Of a stretch of DNA of 64,000 bases, positions 11,101 to 22,407 are shown piece by piece (within the stretch, counting starts at the first letter, position 1; every line of letters starts with the position of its first letter). The notes under the pieces were generated by a model, which ran no database searches, was not told the DNA's origin, and worked only from the letters and a program-made list of their open reading frames with translations. Source of the DNA: Straminergon stramineum (Eukaryota; Streptophyta; Bryopsida; Hypnales; Calliergonaceae); the NCBI GenBank assembly GCA_963920665.1, contig OY987265.1, positions 19,783,001-19,847,000 of the forward strand, written 5' to 3'. Position numbers and translations under genes: made by a program.

Positions 11101-14006
11101 TTCTGAACGACAGAAGAGTGTTTTGAAAGTTACTATATTAACTAATACTATCCATAGTGGACTCTCTATTTTTAGCATAGGCACTTAGGGGTTAAACAAC
11201 CTCCATTCCTATATTCTCATTGAGAAGGGAAAATTATAGAGAGCATTGAAGCTTTGTTCTTCTGACTTTCTTGATCTAGCGGAAGATTACGAGGGCTGTT
11301 TCGGGATATACATGTGTTTCCTGGTCCATCTAATGGGATCCGAATTGAGCGGTGATTGTAGGCATGAGTGATTTACTGTCACCGTTCATAGTGTTGTTTG
11401 ACATGGACGCCGACGCGTTCTGGTGCTTTGAAAGCCTGCTTAAACGAGTGGTACGGATCTTGCCTACTTACCTTTTTCAAGTTATTTTGGTACTCTCACG
11501 AATCCTTGCGTAGATGTTGAACTTGCCGAACTAACTTTGAAAAGTGAAACGTCCTGCGCTCCTACCAATGGATAGTTCTAATGGTCTTTTAATTGAATTA
11601 TCTAAGTAGCCCAAGAATTTGTTTGTTGCTGTTGATACCCTCTGTTGTCATTCAGGGCTCTTCTGCCGATATGAGAAGATATTGCATCCTAATGCTGGCT
11701 TTATTTTTGTAGAGGGATAATTTTCAAATGGCGGGGCCAGTGAGGGTCATGAAGCAGTTGGAGGCGATGCCGAAGATTTTGGACGTGATGGACGCAGACT
11801 TGCTAAAGCATCTTGTTCTAGTGGGAGCTGACAACTTCCTCTTCGCATTTCGTATGCTGCTTGTACACTTTCGTCGAGAGCTCTCATTTCCTGAAGCCCT
11901 GTACATGTGGGAGGTTTGGACCATTCCCTTCATCATATATCAAATCTTCAATGCAGAGTCTTCTCTGTGGTGATACACTGCATATAATTCAGAACAACAT
12001 ATGGAAAATAGAAGCAGTGGGAGCTAATACGCAAACAATTTCAAATTATTTGATTTTCAAATCAGGGCTTTTGATGGTTGAAATACCTAGTTGGTTAATG
12101 TCATCATCACCTCGAACTCTCTACTCCTTGAAAGAAGAAGCTAGGATGTCGTGCAATTGCAAACGTGTCCAGAAGACCCTAGAGAGAAATATGCTGGATT
12201 AACCCCGAAAGGACCAAGGGAACCTAATTGGGCCTCGTGTGTTTTGGGGACCTTCATTGGTTCAATTTTATTTAGATTTTCGATCAATACATGCAATGTT
12301 CTTTATGGATTCTGATGAAATTTGGTCGCATCTCATTTATATTCTTCACACATGACCAACCGAATCTGTCATGTTACAACCATGAACTTTTGGTCCTTTT
12401 GGGGTTAAAATCAAAAAGTGCTTAAAGGCATAACGGATTATGTCACTTGGGGAGATACAGCAGTCAGTGAATTTGGGTTCAGATTTACTGGGCAGAAAAT
12501 TAACCGGTGCTTGTTTGGTTGTCTAAACAGATGATGTGGGCAGCTGATTTCCATCAAGCAACAGCATGGTCATTTGAGTATCATTGCTTAGAAGCGTTAC
12601 GCCTCCCCAATTTTAGTTCCCCTGCAAGAGTGTTTCCCCTTGAGGAGGAAGTGTGCAGGGCTCCTTCTCTGGAGCCAGCATCCACACCTCCCTCAAGTCC
12701 AGAGAGGCTCCACAACACGTCTGAATTACCCAGCTTTGACACACTGCGATGCAGAACACTTGCAAAGAGACGATCTTTTTGTGGCTTGAGACCTGGAAGG
12801 CTCTGGCAGTTTCCCCGAAGCCGCTTGCATTCTACCAATGTAGGTCTGTCGAGTCCTGATGGTGACCAGGACATATCTGTTTTCTGCGTCGCTGCAATTA
12901 TTGAGCAGAATCGCACCATGCTCTTGGAGAAGCTGCAATCCATGGATGATGCTATCAAGGTCAGTGCTCGTGAAGTTTGCAGCAATTCTAGACCTCATTT
13001 CTTTCTCTATCTCTACGGTGTACCCTCTGTCTTATCACTCAACAGTTAGCTTTCAAACACTAATACATGTCTGATTTCCTTGACTTTCTCAATAGATGTG
13101 GTTAACCCCTGAGGGCTCTAGTTAAAAATAGAATTAGAGTATCCTTTTTGGAGGCTAACAGTTGATTATAGTCATTTTCAAATGATACTTTCTATTGTTC
13201 AAAATTGTTGGTATGATTCCTTCTTTCTATTGGCAGATTTCTTTTAAAATGATACCCCGTATTTTCAACTTTGGACCAATTTGGCACCTAGGTGTTAAGA
13301 ACTTATCAGAAAATCCTTGGATTGGGAGGTCGACACTCTTCCACTGGGTCATTTTCTGTCTTTATCATAACCAAACTGCACTAAGTTCGGGTTTCTTAGA
13401 AAGCAGCCTTGATACTTTAGTTGGGTCACCTCATACTGCATCAGCAAGCTCGAGTGTTTTTATTTCCTTCTGGTGATAACTGTGTTGAATTCGTGGTTGC
13501 AGATTTTCAATAATATGGAAATGGAGTTCAAAGTTCACAGCTGTGTGAATAATGCTGTCAAATTGCGTAAACAGTATCGAATTCAGGTAAGAAAATACGC
13601 CTTGTACCTGATATTCTGATTGTCAAAAAATTGTGTTTCTCCTAGCAGACTTTTTTCAAATACTTAACTGGAGGATAGACTTAAGCATTAATCCTCTAGA
13701 TTGCTTACCAGCTTGGCGTTCATGAAATTAATTACAAGCTAATGAGGCTTAGGAGCTAATGATGGCCTGCATTATTGTGTGTCATGTTTCAGTCCTCCAA
13801 GCGTGTCATTTTGGAGAGAAGATCACTTGTCAGGCAACCATGGTCCTTATAGGTTAAACATTAGCCCTTCTTTTCAATCTGGCCCATGGCTTTTCAGAAG
13901 CCTTGTGAGCTTTATAGGTTCCCCCATTGATTGAGGATTTTCCATGAGTCCACCCTCGTCGAGCTTCATGATTCAGGTAGTTGCGAGGGACTGGCCAGAA
14001 GGTTGA
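8114..14006 (+). CDS. GYP7-like TBC-domain Rab GTPase-activating protein
   Basis: Predicted to speed GTP hydrolysis on Rab GTPases in membrane traffic. My exon model, all GT-AG with phases that join exactly: 8114-8341, 9038-9136, 9585-9688, 9841-10526, 10812-10934, 11362-11450, 11713-11913, 12531-12959, 13503-13586, and a tentative last exon 13977-14006; about 690 aa. Residues 1-76 hold a polyQ run after KK. The TBC domain starts near residue 95 (LRPEKWKAAF, GVDHSIRAEVWEFLLG). An acidic, Ser/Glu-rich insert of about 200 aa splits it, as in plant GYP7-like proteins. Both catalytic fingers are present: Arg378 in IVVDVVR (IxxDxxR) and Gln413 in YCQ (YxQ), followed by DADAFWCFE. A C-terminal helical tail follows. 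The last exon is the weakest part; reading into intron 9 would instead add ten residues and a stop. The ATG at 8114 is the first in frame; Met9 (8138) is an alternative. Confidence 0.9.
8418..8915 (+). repeat. Direct duplication inside RabGAP intron 1
   Basis: Two diverged copies with a period of about 284 bp. The first starts CACTCTGTTTCTGCAGTTGA near 8421, the second CACTCTGTTACTGCAGTTGA near 8705. Both then carry TTTGCTTGCATCCGAGTT, TTTTGGGACGAGTGCTGCT, GGGTCACT and a GTACTCT...GAGCTGCA end. No open frame is maintained, so this is probably an old local duplication of intron or leader sequence. Confidence 0.8.
10978..11195. mobile_element. TTAA-type MITE in RabGAP intron 5 (218 bp)
   Basis: The left end ATAACCCCGAAGTGCCCTAT pairs with the right end, whose reverse complement is TTAACCCCTAAGTGCCTATG. 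The TTAA target is intact on the right and reads ATAA on the left. It lies wholly within intron 5 and leaves the splice sites alone. Confidence 0.65.
12199..12408. mobile_element. TTAA-type MITE in RabGAP intron 7 (210 bp)
   Basis: Left TTAACCCCGAAAGGACCA and right (reverse complement) TTAACCCCAAAAGGACCA match at 17 of 18 positions, with TTAA at both outer edges. The interior is AT-rich with no frame. This is one of the clearest copies of the superfamily. Confidence 0.85.
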
Positions 14007-14628
14007 TTATCCTGTTCTTAGAGATCTTCTTTTGGTCGTATTTGAGTTTTTGCCAAGCTCATCATGCCCGTTGATTTAGATGGAGTATGGAGTTACCTCA
14101 GCTTGTTTCTCAACCCCTTATCAAGGCTCTGAGCTTTGTGTCTGCAAGCCTTGGGTCTTGCAGACACTCGAAAACATTATGCCGTCTTTCACAGATGATG
14201 AAATTTTTGGCTCTATTGTATTCGAGCACTGATAGTAGCGCTGCTGCAAAGGGTGAATCTGCTAGCAGTTTGTGCTAAAGCTACCAATAAGCAGGCATTG
14301 CCTGTTGGCCCCTCTGTTTTTAATAACATACCCTACTCGGAGATTTGCAGTCACTTGTAGCTACGATACTTCCTACTGTTTTCAAACCCTGTTTCTGATT
14401 GAGCATCTGTTATTACGTCTCCGGTAGAAGACCCTGTTGAGGTCCTTTTGGGCCAATTAGGGTCACAATGAATGTGAATTGAGCACAAGTCAAGTCACAC
14501 TAATGGAGTGACTTTGGGGCTACAATAGGACCTTCTAACTTTTGCATAAGATCATATTAATTCTTGCAATGAATGTGGCCGCAATAGGGTCTTGACAATA
14601 TTTTGATTTGAAGTAAATATTGTGGCTA
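14007..14628. other. RabGAP 3' flank
   Basis: Probably the 3' untranslated region and downstream spacer of the RabGAP. Composition stays fairly balanced to about 14300, then becomes AT-rich. No other gene is seen. Confidence 0.5.
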
Positions 14629-14991
14629 TGGGAGGCAACCCATTCCTGATCACTGCCCCCTTTTGACAATATAGACTGTTCTCTTTCCGCCCAGGATCAC
14701 AGTTCCCCTTTCAGTTGTGGCACATTGTGATTGTTTTACAACACTCTCAATCCTTGGTGGATTTTGCAACCAGCCCTTGTGGGAAACAGGGAGGTCTAGA
14801 TGATCAAATTGGGAGGAATGGAACCTTCTGCTAAAACATTCATAGTAATTATGTATTGAGAAATAAAAATCTGAAAAATTATGGAAATCTTCTTAACTCT
14901 ATTTCTGCACACTGGAAAATTTCCCAACCCATGAAACTCGCCCTCCAGATATGTGTAACCACTTAAGTGGTTGGAAATGGGTTGCCTCCCT
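14629..14991. mobile_element. MITE with GGGAGGCAACCCATT ends, copy 1
   Basis: Left TGGGAGGCAACCCATTCCTG and right (reverse complement) AGGGAGGCAACCCATTTCCA are inverted repeats flanked by TA on both sides (14627-14628, 14992-14993). A homologous element of similar length lies at 59616-59990, sharing interior blocks such as CAGTTGTGG and ATTATGGAAA. A TA duplication suggests a Tc1/mariner-type mobiliser. Confidence 0.75.
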
Positions 14992-15357
14992 TACAATAGA
15001 TGAAGTGATGAGCATTGAAGATGTACTTTTTATTGGCTTTGGGGTGATGTAGTGGGACACTTAAATAAATTTGTAACAATTTCAACACTTTGTTAAAATT
15101 ATAACATATGCTCTTGCCTACATCTGGGAATAAAAAGGAGCTAGTTCTACTTGAAACCCTTGAAAGTTTGGGAATCCCAATTCCAAACCTGTGGTGTTTT
15201 TTAATTATATGACATAAAAGGTGCATGAATTGAGGTATACAATAGTGAAGTTTTGTATTCATGTTGAGCTTGATTCATGTGGATCATCATTACACCTCCT
15301 CCATGTCTTAGCAGCTTACAAAATGGTCACATATTGTATGTCTATGGTGTTGATAGA

Positions 15358-15720
15358 ACTTTGAAGTTAAATAAAAACTTTATAAGTATTATTTTTAGTA
15401 TTATCTTATTGAATTGAATACCCTTTAGAGTTTTGAGCATGGTAAGGTTTAGATGTTAATTCCTAAATGCCCTAGGCACCATATTTGGTAGTAACAAAAC
15501 TTTGACGATAAAAACTTTATAAGTATTTTTCTTAGTATTATCTTATTAAATTGAATACCCTTTAGAATGTTGACCATGGCAAGATTTAGATGTTAACTCA
15601 CAAATGCCCCAAGTACCATATTTGGTGGTGATAAAACTTTGAAGTTAAATGAAATGCTATGTAAATGTTATTTTTAGTATTATCTTATTAAATTGAATAC
15701 ACTTTGGAGCCTAGTTTTAG
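15358..15720 (+). repeat. Three tandem copies of a TTAA-element left arm
   Basis: Units of about 137-141 bp start at ACTTTGAAGTTAAATAAAAA (15358), about 15498 and about 15635. Each carries ATTATCTTATT(G/A)AATTGAATAC; the first two end in a TTAA tip plus AAATGCCC. The single-copy relative at 32218 has this arm once, so the array is a local expansion of an element end. Confidence 0.8.
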
Positions 15721-16752
15721 CATCAACAACAATCTAGTGTTGAAAAAAATTATTTCCTTTTTATTTATTTAAGATTTTGTGTAAGGGTGATCATTGCAAA
15801 TCTTGATTTTTTAGTGTTGAGGGCTTTTAGAAGTGAGCCTCAAATACATTGGACCTTGGTGAAAAATGACACTAGAATTCACTAAAAAAAAGCTTAGAGT
15901 ATATTTTGAAAAGCCATAAATTGATTGTGATTCTATAAATTATGCCCTTTAACCTCATATTTTTTCATAGCCTCAAATTAAGCCATTTTCCATGTAAAAA
16001 GAAGATTAATAGACTTCAAATCTCTCTTTCCATCTTCACACCTCATAGTCAAATATTATGATATTTCAAACCATAGGTAATATTTTTGTGCATTCTTACT
16101 ATGTGATCAATAATATGTCTATTTTGAATTTGTACGGTTCATCTCCCAAATTGACAATTTGAGAAAAATCATTATAAAGTATTATTTGAAAGCATATTTT
16201 GGAATTGATATACAAATAGAAGTTGTAGATTGTGAGTTGTAGATTCCATCCATACAATTAGATTCACAAATGCTATCACCAATATTTTTAAAGAAATATT
16301 TAAAGGAAAATTTCAAAATTCCTTCTAAATTTGATTACGAACAAAATATTATCATTTTTTGAGTAAAATTTGGAATGGATTTGAAATGAGGTTTTCTTCT
16401 CATGTTGATTTTTTGAAATTTTTTTGTTCTTAAAACCTATAACCTCACTTTGGCAAATCTAATTTTCAACTAAAGTCAATGCAAATTTGGCTTGGTCAAC
16501 CGCTTGATATACTTATAGATTGGTAATTTTAGAAAATATGTACTCTAGTAACACCAAATCCAACCATTAGATAGGACAAGAACTTGGTAAAGTATCTTCA
16601 TAAACTATGATGACTTTCATCCAAATTGTAATGAGGATGAATCTTGAGTTTCAATTTTTTTATTGTCTAGAAAATGGATATTGGAGCACTTAGGGGTTAA
16701 TTTAGAGCAAACTCTAAGTAGCTCAAAAAACTCCATGGGCATTAAGGGTTAA
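15456..16752. mobile_element. TTAA element, AAATGCCC subfamily
   Basis: Left tips TTAATTCCTAAATGCCCTAG (15456) and TTAACTCACAAATGCCCC (15593) face a right end, reverse complement TTAACCCTTAATGCCCATGG, finishing at 16752. The interior is collinear with the 644-bp element at 32218-32861 (for example GTGTTGAGGGCTTTTAGAAG). Another right-type end (GCACTTAGGGGTTAA) finishes at 16700, so two elements may be fused or nested here. Confidence 0.65.
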
Positions 16753-17138
16753 ATTGACATCCAAATGAAATATTCAAATTTCTAAGTTATCAACTTAATG
16801 GTTTATGTATTTCTCTATTTTAATAAACAATTCATATTCTAGGAATCAAATGCAATACGATATATATGGTTTCCTAAACCTTTTAAGGATTAATCCCTAA
16901 AGGACAATTGAAAATTTGGGTAGGTTCCTACAAAGTCAATTATGGTTGGATGTTTACAAAATTTTGATATAAGGTGTGAATGCATACCCCCTTAGTGGGA
17001 ATAAATTTTTTATGATGAGGTGCCTAGATCAAAAATTATATTGCCCTAAACTCTTTTTGCAACCCATGCAATTTGGACAATTTTGGGGCATCTTCTACTA
17101 AAACCCTTATTGACTTTTGAAATTTGGCATGTGTGTAA

Positions 17139-18647
17139 TTAACCCCTAAAGGATTAGCATGCATTTTTAGGCTACACAGAAATTTTGGGCAAGTATGTGT
17201 GATTGGATATTTCCATATTTTTGGACCAAATTTTAATAGAAGGTCAGGACGAGGAATATCTTTCATTTGCACTAAATTTCCTAACATTTGAAAATACAAT
17301 TCAAAAGTTATGGCCTAATATGTTACTCCCTCCGTCCCCAAATAATCTTCTTATTGGACAAAGTATTCCTAATTAAGGCAAAAAATAATATTTTTTCAAA
17401 ATTATTTTACATGGCAAGTGGGGTTTGGTACACTCCTAGTGTCCTAGAAATTTTGAGTTTTGGAACCCTTGTCAAAGTGTAGTTTTGGAATTTTGAAAAG
17501 TGGAATTTTGGGGGCATTTTCAAGGAGCACCATTGGGCACATAATTGTAGAGTGTGAGGTCATTGTTTTGTAGGCACTTAGTATAAGCCCAAGCCCGTGT
17601 GTGGACTTCTATACCATCTCCCAAAGGTTCATCTCCTTCAATCAAGAAACACTCAAAGAGATGCAAAAAGTAAAGACAAAGAGTGTTGATTGATATCTTT
17701 AGTCATTTAATTTGTATTTTGATTGATGATTGCACAGATGGAAGGGAAACTATTGCTCAAAGTTGTTTGGTTAGTCCCAAGTAACAATCAAAAGTTGAAG
17801 TTGACCAATTCTCAAATCATAAAGTGCAATAGGGAGATCATTTTGGAACAAAAACTTAAGCCCAACAGAAAGATCATTTTGGAACAAAAACTTAAGCCCA
17901 ACAGAAAGATCATTTTGGGACGGAGGGAGTACTTTTTTTTCATAAATGGGTAGTTTAGGCAGGTTAGAAAAAATCACTTTTTTCAGAAACAAAAATTGGA
18001 AATTGTTTTTCTAGAGTTATGTATAAGTGGAAAGCTTTATGAGGATTTTTTGTTTGCAGATAGTTATGGATTTTCTACTCTGAAATAAAACTTTCAAGTC
18101 CTTTATCTTATTCAATTTTCAATATTTTTAAAAATAAAATAAAACCATAGGATGTATATTGTTTATTACAACATTGCAACCATTGGGATTGGGATTTTCA
18201 ATTCCATAATTAAATTTTTAACAATTTAGTATTTTGAATCATTGTCTACTATCGTCTACTTACTATTTTTTCTTATATGTTGTACAATTCCAAATGATCT
18301 GAAATTTTTCAAGTATGTGGGCAACTTGTCTAGGAAAAAGAATCCAAAGAAGCACCACCATTTTGGACATTTTTTCATAGAAAAGTGAGCTTGTGAAAAG
18401 CAGCTGCCCTAATTTTTCGAAGGGCCATAAATATGATATCAGTGAATTTGAATGCTTATATCTTGCAATCCACGAAGTGGAAATTTCTCAATTTTTTACC
18501 ACATGTTCTTAAGTCAGCATAATACAAGATCCTATGGTTATATGTGTCAAAAAAAAGTGTGTTTTTTCAAAATTTGGTACGTATACTAAAAATGGCAGTT
18601 TTGGAGCATTTTTGGTGAAAATATAGTCATAGAACTTTAGGGGTTAA
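17139..18647. mobile_element. TTAA element, subfamily 1, carrying a Stowaway insertion
   Basis: Left TTAACCCCTAAAGGATTAGC and right (reverse complement) TTAACCCCTAAAGTTCTATG, with TTAA at both edges. Subtracting the nested Stowaway-like element (17326-17929 plus TA) leaves about 0.9 kb, the same size as its relatives at 25416, 39745 and 44845, whose interiors it matches block by block. No transposase frame. Confidence 0.85.
17326..17929. mobile_element. Stowaway-like Tc1/mariner MITE
   Basis: The ends CTCCCTCCGTCCCCAAATAA and (reverse complement of right) CTCCCTCCGTCCCAAAATGA are the canonical Stowaway TIR, flanked by duplicated TA (17324-17325, 17930-17931). Next to the right end a 36-bp unit starting GATCATTTTGGAACAAAAAC is present twice, followed by a partial third copy that forms the tip. 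It is inserted in the 17139-18647 element, hence younger than it. Confidence 0.9.
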
Positions 18648-19325
18648 TTAATTGTGACATACAATTGTCCCCCCAAAAGTTTAGTTCTCAAACCACATTC
18701 TAAGAGGAATCAAACTTTGTTAGCTATGTCAAGGTAGTTCGAGAAAAAATATGTTCTTTTAACTTAAGCTCTATTATCTTGTAATCTATTTAGTCAAAGT
18801 TCTTGAAATTTTCCCACATATTCCAAATGTTTCTCTAACTTTTCACCATTTAGATTTCAGATAGAAAATTTCCTCATTGCACAAGAAATCATCAAAAAAT
18901 GACAAGTGGATCTCCAATTCTTGCTACCTCTTTGCATTGCAAGGTGATTTAGAGTAAGCTAAACTCCATATTTGCTTTTGAAATTTTTCACGAGTGAACC
19001 TAACATCATATACTTCTGAATGGTGAAAATCCACATTTATGTGTAGAAAAAAAATTTTACTCCAAGAAGGCTCTAAGTCTACTAATCATGTTTCACACAA
19101 ATGAAAAATAAATTTGTTTTTCTCACTTCAAATGTTATAATCTTTCAATGCATGTGATCAAATGAGCTGAAAGTTTTTCCACATATTTTCTTACTTGTGT
19201 AATACACTTTTTTACAGTTATTATTTCATTTTAAAATCTTAATTTTTTATTTTGGACAATGCATCAAAAATTGACAGTTTTGGTCTTTTCCTCTTCCAAA
19301 ACACCCTATGTCCTTTAAGGGTTAA
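18648..19325. mobile_element. Partial TTAA element, right end only
   Basis: Ends at TATGTCCTTTAAGGGTTAA (finishing 19325). The interior resembles the 23968 and 60677 copies around TTATAATCTTTCAATG and the following TCAAA stretch. A left tip is not recognisable after the neighbour at 18647. Confidence 0.45.
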
Positions 19326-20570
19326 TGCAGCCACCTAGTGATTAGGTCTTGTTGTGTATGCATTACACTATCTCTTTGCAAAGTGACAGGTGACATTAAA
19401 TTGCCACTACAAAAAAAATGAATGCCAAAGGCCAAAATTGTAATCTCTACAACCACACGTGCATACAATTAACTCCTCGCAACCGACAGAAAGGAGGACA
19501 AACATGATGTTGGCATCTTGAAGTTTACTCCAGAAGAAGGCTGTATTATGTTAAGTTTCCTTGACACAGTGGCATCAACAAGTGATTGATAGTGTAATGA
19601 AATCTGTGCTACACTGGATGTAGGTGAGGAGGATGAAAGCGTATGCAGAGTTTAAGAAGCTCCTGTGCTGCTCACTGTAGAGAAACGTTTGCATATTACC
19701 CCATCCGAATCACAAGACATGGCAGAAATCTGTCACTTCAAGCCAGATTTATATCACAGCAAACAGAGCTTGCTGCCTAAAGTTTCTTCCAACAACAGTC
19801 GGATTCATTTCAAGTGAGTTTGATAAGGTAAGGAGTCTAAGGACACCCAATATCACAAATGACTCAAATTATCCACCCCCAAATCTTTTACTGCAAGTGC
19901 ATATTGCTTATGAGAATGTAATCACTTTAACATCTGAAGTGATAAATTTCAGTCAGCCATCAATCAAACCTTAAATCTCCATAACTGTTGCATTCAGTAT
20001 CCAAATAGTATCATTCTTTGATACACCAGATCCTCTTCCATTTGCAAACACGGACGTGTAGAGATTTAGATTCAAACATTTTCTCGGTATTAGAGGTGGC
20101 GATCATAGGTGTCACTACCTTAGTGCAGCAATTCTGACCCAATTATAATGCAAGCCTCTAATCTGATGAAATGTATCGACTCCCTCCAGAGACCACAAAG
20201 GCGAAGGCATACGGAATGCCGAATGCCCGTTGCCGTTGGTACCACAGGTAACACATCACAATTGCCTACACTGAAATACTCAAATAGTCATCAAAATCAC
20301 CTTGGAATATACATATCAATCTCATTAAAAATTAGATTCACATTCTTGTATGTGGACCTCATGCTTATGAAGTCTACTCTTTGCTGACCCAGAATCAAGG
20401 CTAAGCACTGAGGAGCAAATTCAAGCCCTTCAAAGGAAAGAGGATCAAAGCCTGCACTCTTCACTTGGACTCTAAACCCTTGGACTCTTAAGTAACTCAA
20501 GTTACGCCGTCAAGTATCTATTTACTCAGATTTTTTTTCGTTTCTAATGTACAGATTTTCAAAGTGTCAG
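19326..20570. other. Intergenic, unassigned, mildly gene-like composition
   Basis: Base composition is more balanced than in the surrounding transposon DNA, especially at 20150-20260. A donor-like CACAG|GTAACA occurs at 20249 on the plus strand, but no continuing exon could be linked to it. I call no gene here. Confidence 0.4.
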
Positions 20571-20924
20571 TCAAAAATTGGTGACACCCAAGCTATGTGA
20601 TTGAGAGCATTTCTCAAAGTAACTGAATCTCAACACAGGCCGCAAAATGACTTCAGCCGCCTCCGACGCCAGATACTCAGCCATGTAATGCATGGTCTCT
20701 TCCCAAATGGTGTCCAAGGAGCTTTGAAACGCTTGCTTCTTCACTGTAATGACTGGAGCCGGCGCTACCTCCCCCAAAGTCACCAAGTTTTCCACATGCT
20801 CCCCGCTCCAGCTCTCCTCTGCAATGGTCTCACACGTGGTCGTCCGCTGTGGCTTCTCCACACGAATCATCTGAGGTGGCAACGTCGCCATGAACGCACT
20901 TCGGCTTCCAGTGGGGCTCTCCAT
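20571..20924 (-). CDS. Unrecognised small protein ORF (117 aa)
   Basis: An ATG at 20924 opens a 117-codon frame ending with TGA at 20571, in a stretch with balanced, GC-richer codons unlike its surroundings. The protein starts MESPTGSRSAFMATLPPQ, is rich in Glu/Thr/Val in the middle, and has a probable helix around SSLDTIWEETMHYMAEYLAS. No signal peptide, membrane span or known motif. The frame stays open upstream without an ATG. A ~20-bp repeat lies immediately upstream on the coding strand and could form its leader. It could be a lineage-specific gene, a first exon, or chance. Confidence 0.35.
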   Translation of the reverse strand: MESPTGSRSAFMATLPPQMIRVEKPQRTTTCETIAEESWSGEHVENLVTLGEVAPAPVITVKKQAFQSSLDTIWEETMHYMAEYLASEAAEVILRPVLRFSYFEKCSQSHSLGVTNF

Positions 20925-20984
20925 TGGAAAAGTGGCGGAGAAACAATGAACCGTTGCAAATTCCAAGCCCTGCCAACTTGTCTA

Positions 20985-21245
20985 GCAATGCTAGCTCCCT
21001 TCAAGCAAGCTCTCCTTCCTGCTAGCAAATCTAGCTTCCCTCTAACAAGCTACGCTTCCTTCCAGCGAGCTCTAATTTTCGCTTGTGAGCTCTGATTCCT
21101 TCTCAGAAAATTCTGCTCCCTTCAAAACAAGTTCTGCTTCCCTCAAGCAAGCTCCAGTTCAAGCGAGCTCTCCTTCCTTCTCAGAAAATTCTGCTTCCCT
21201 CTAACAAACTCTGCTTCCTCCAAGCAAGCTCTAGTTTCTGTCCAC
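20985..21245. repeat. Imperfect ~20-bp minisatellite
   Basis: Roughly a dozen diverged units of the form CAAGCTCT(G/C)CTTCC(T/C)TC, such as CTCTAACAAACTCTGCTTCC and TCTCAGAAAATTCTGCT. It lies between the small ORF at 20571-20924 and a G-box- and TATA-bearing region. Confidence 0.75.
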
Positions 21246-21249
21246 GAAT

Positions 21250-22400
21250 TTGATGTGTTTTCATGGCCGACAGAAGACAGAATTGAACCTTCTTGAGCTC
21301 GAGCTCCAACAACAACCGGATCAACACTCCACTCCCTCTAGATCCTGTCTGAATCCCACTTGCGAACAAGAATTATGTTATAACCCACCCAGGCCGGCCT
21401 TCGTCACGAGTCCTGCGCACCCAGCCTTGCTCCTCACGCTTTCAGTTGATCACTGCACCACTCCACCTCCACAGCTTCTGATACAAGAAGAAGAAGAAGA
21501 AGAAAAGGAAGCTTGCTCTGTTTCCCATGCGAAAGTGGGGCTCTATAAGTTAAGGTGGTAGCTAGCCCAGTACAGTACAGTAGTACCCCACACAAAGAAC
21601 CACGTGCTAGTTCCGCCGAGTAAGGGATTGCGAAGAAAGCGAGTGAAGCTTCTGGAGACGGAGACCCAGCCTAACAGCCATGCCACCAGAGTCTTTGCTC
21701 TTGTGGGTTAACTTACAGGCTGGGTGTGTGCCTGCAACTCTGTTTCGTAGGAAACGGGAAAGGCCGGGTATGATGATGAGATGAGAGAATTGAAAAAGAA
21801 TGGGTATAAAGCATACAGTAACGTTCGCGTGGGGAAGCCTCGGGGAAGGAGACTTGGGACCTCGTGAGAAGGGTGGGGAGCAGGGGAGCACGTGCAACGA
21901 AAGAGAGCCGCCACGGTTTAACATCCTTCCTGTGGCGGTATTCCTCTGATGGCCGCACCTGTCAGTCGAGTGGGGGCGGAAATGCTCAATGCCAGGCTGG
22001 ATCAGGTGGAGGTGACAGGTGGCAGGACAGGACTGGACCTGACTGGAAGGTGAAGAGCCAGCTGGCTTGGCTCTCGAACATTGCGGAACAGTGGGATTCC
22101 ATATAGAACAAACTTAAAGGTATAGTAGAGTAGTTAAACGACTTTTTGAAAATAGTGAAAAATACGTTACTTGGAACTCGTCTGGAGACTTTGGACACTC
22201 TACGTTGATCGATGTGGAGCAGTCAGTCTTCGGCATACTTATTCCAGGATTCTTCTAGAAGCTTCCTGGATGAGTTTTTAAATGGATGAATGAATATTCA
22301 GGGGATGAGTGACACTCGCTGAGTGGAAAAAGTCCCCCACTCTTGCAGTATTTTCTTTTATTTGTTTTTTGAACAAAGGTGTGCATTAGAAGGAAAAGGG
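21250..22400. promoter_or_regulatory. GC-richer promoter-like region, gene not identified
   Basis: Contains TATA-like sites on the plus strand (CTCTATAAGT at 21539, GGTATAAAGC at 21803), ACGTG cores (CCACGTGCTAG at 21600, GCACGTGC at 21888) and an (AAG)n run near 21486. Frames here overlap on both strands and none looks like a known protein. A SINE-like minus-strand 3' tail (TTTTTGAACAAAGGTGTGCA) may lie at 22358-22390. Confidence 0.3.
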
Positions 22401-22407
22401 AATACAT

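Noticed and set aside
12199..12220. CCCTAAA in the element tips read as plant telomere repeat
   Set aside because: The heptamer is never tandem; it is only part of the CCCCTAAAGG tip.
13102..13296. A TTAA element in RabGAP intron 8
   Set aside because: The left tip TTAACCCCTGAGGGC is good, but the only candidate right end (GGCACCTAGGTGTTAA) matches poorly.
21607..22106. Frames of 68-105 aa on both strands around the G-box region
   Set aside because: They overlap each other, have no recognisable domain, and more likely reflect GC-richer regulatory DNA.
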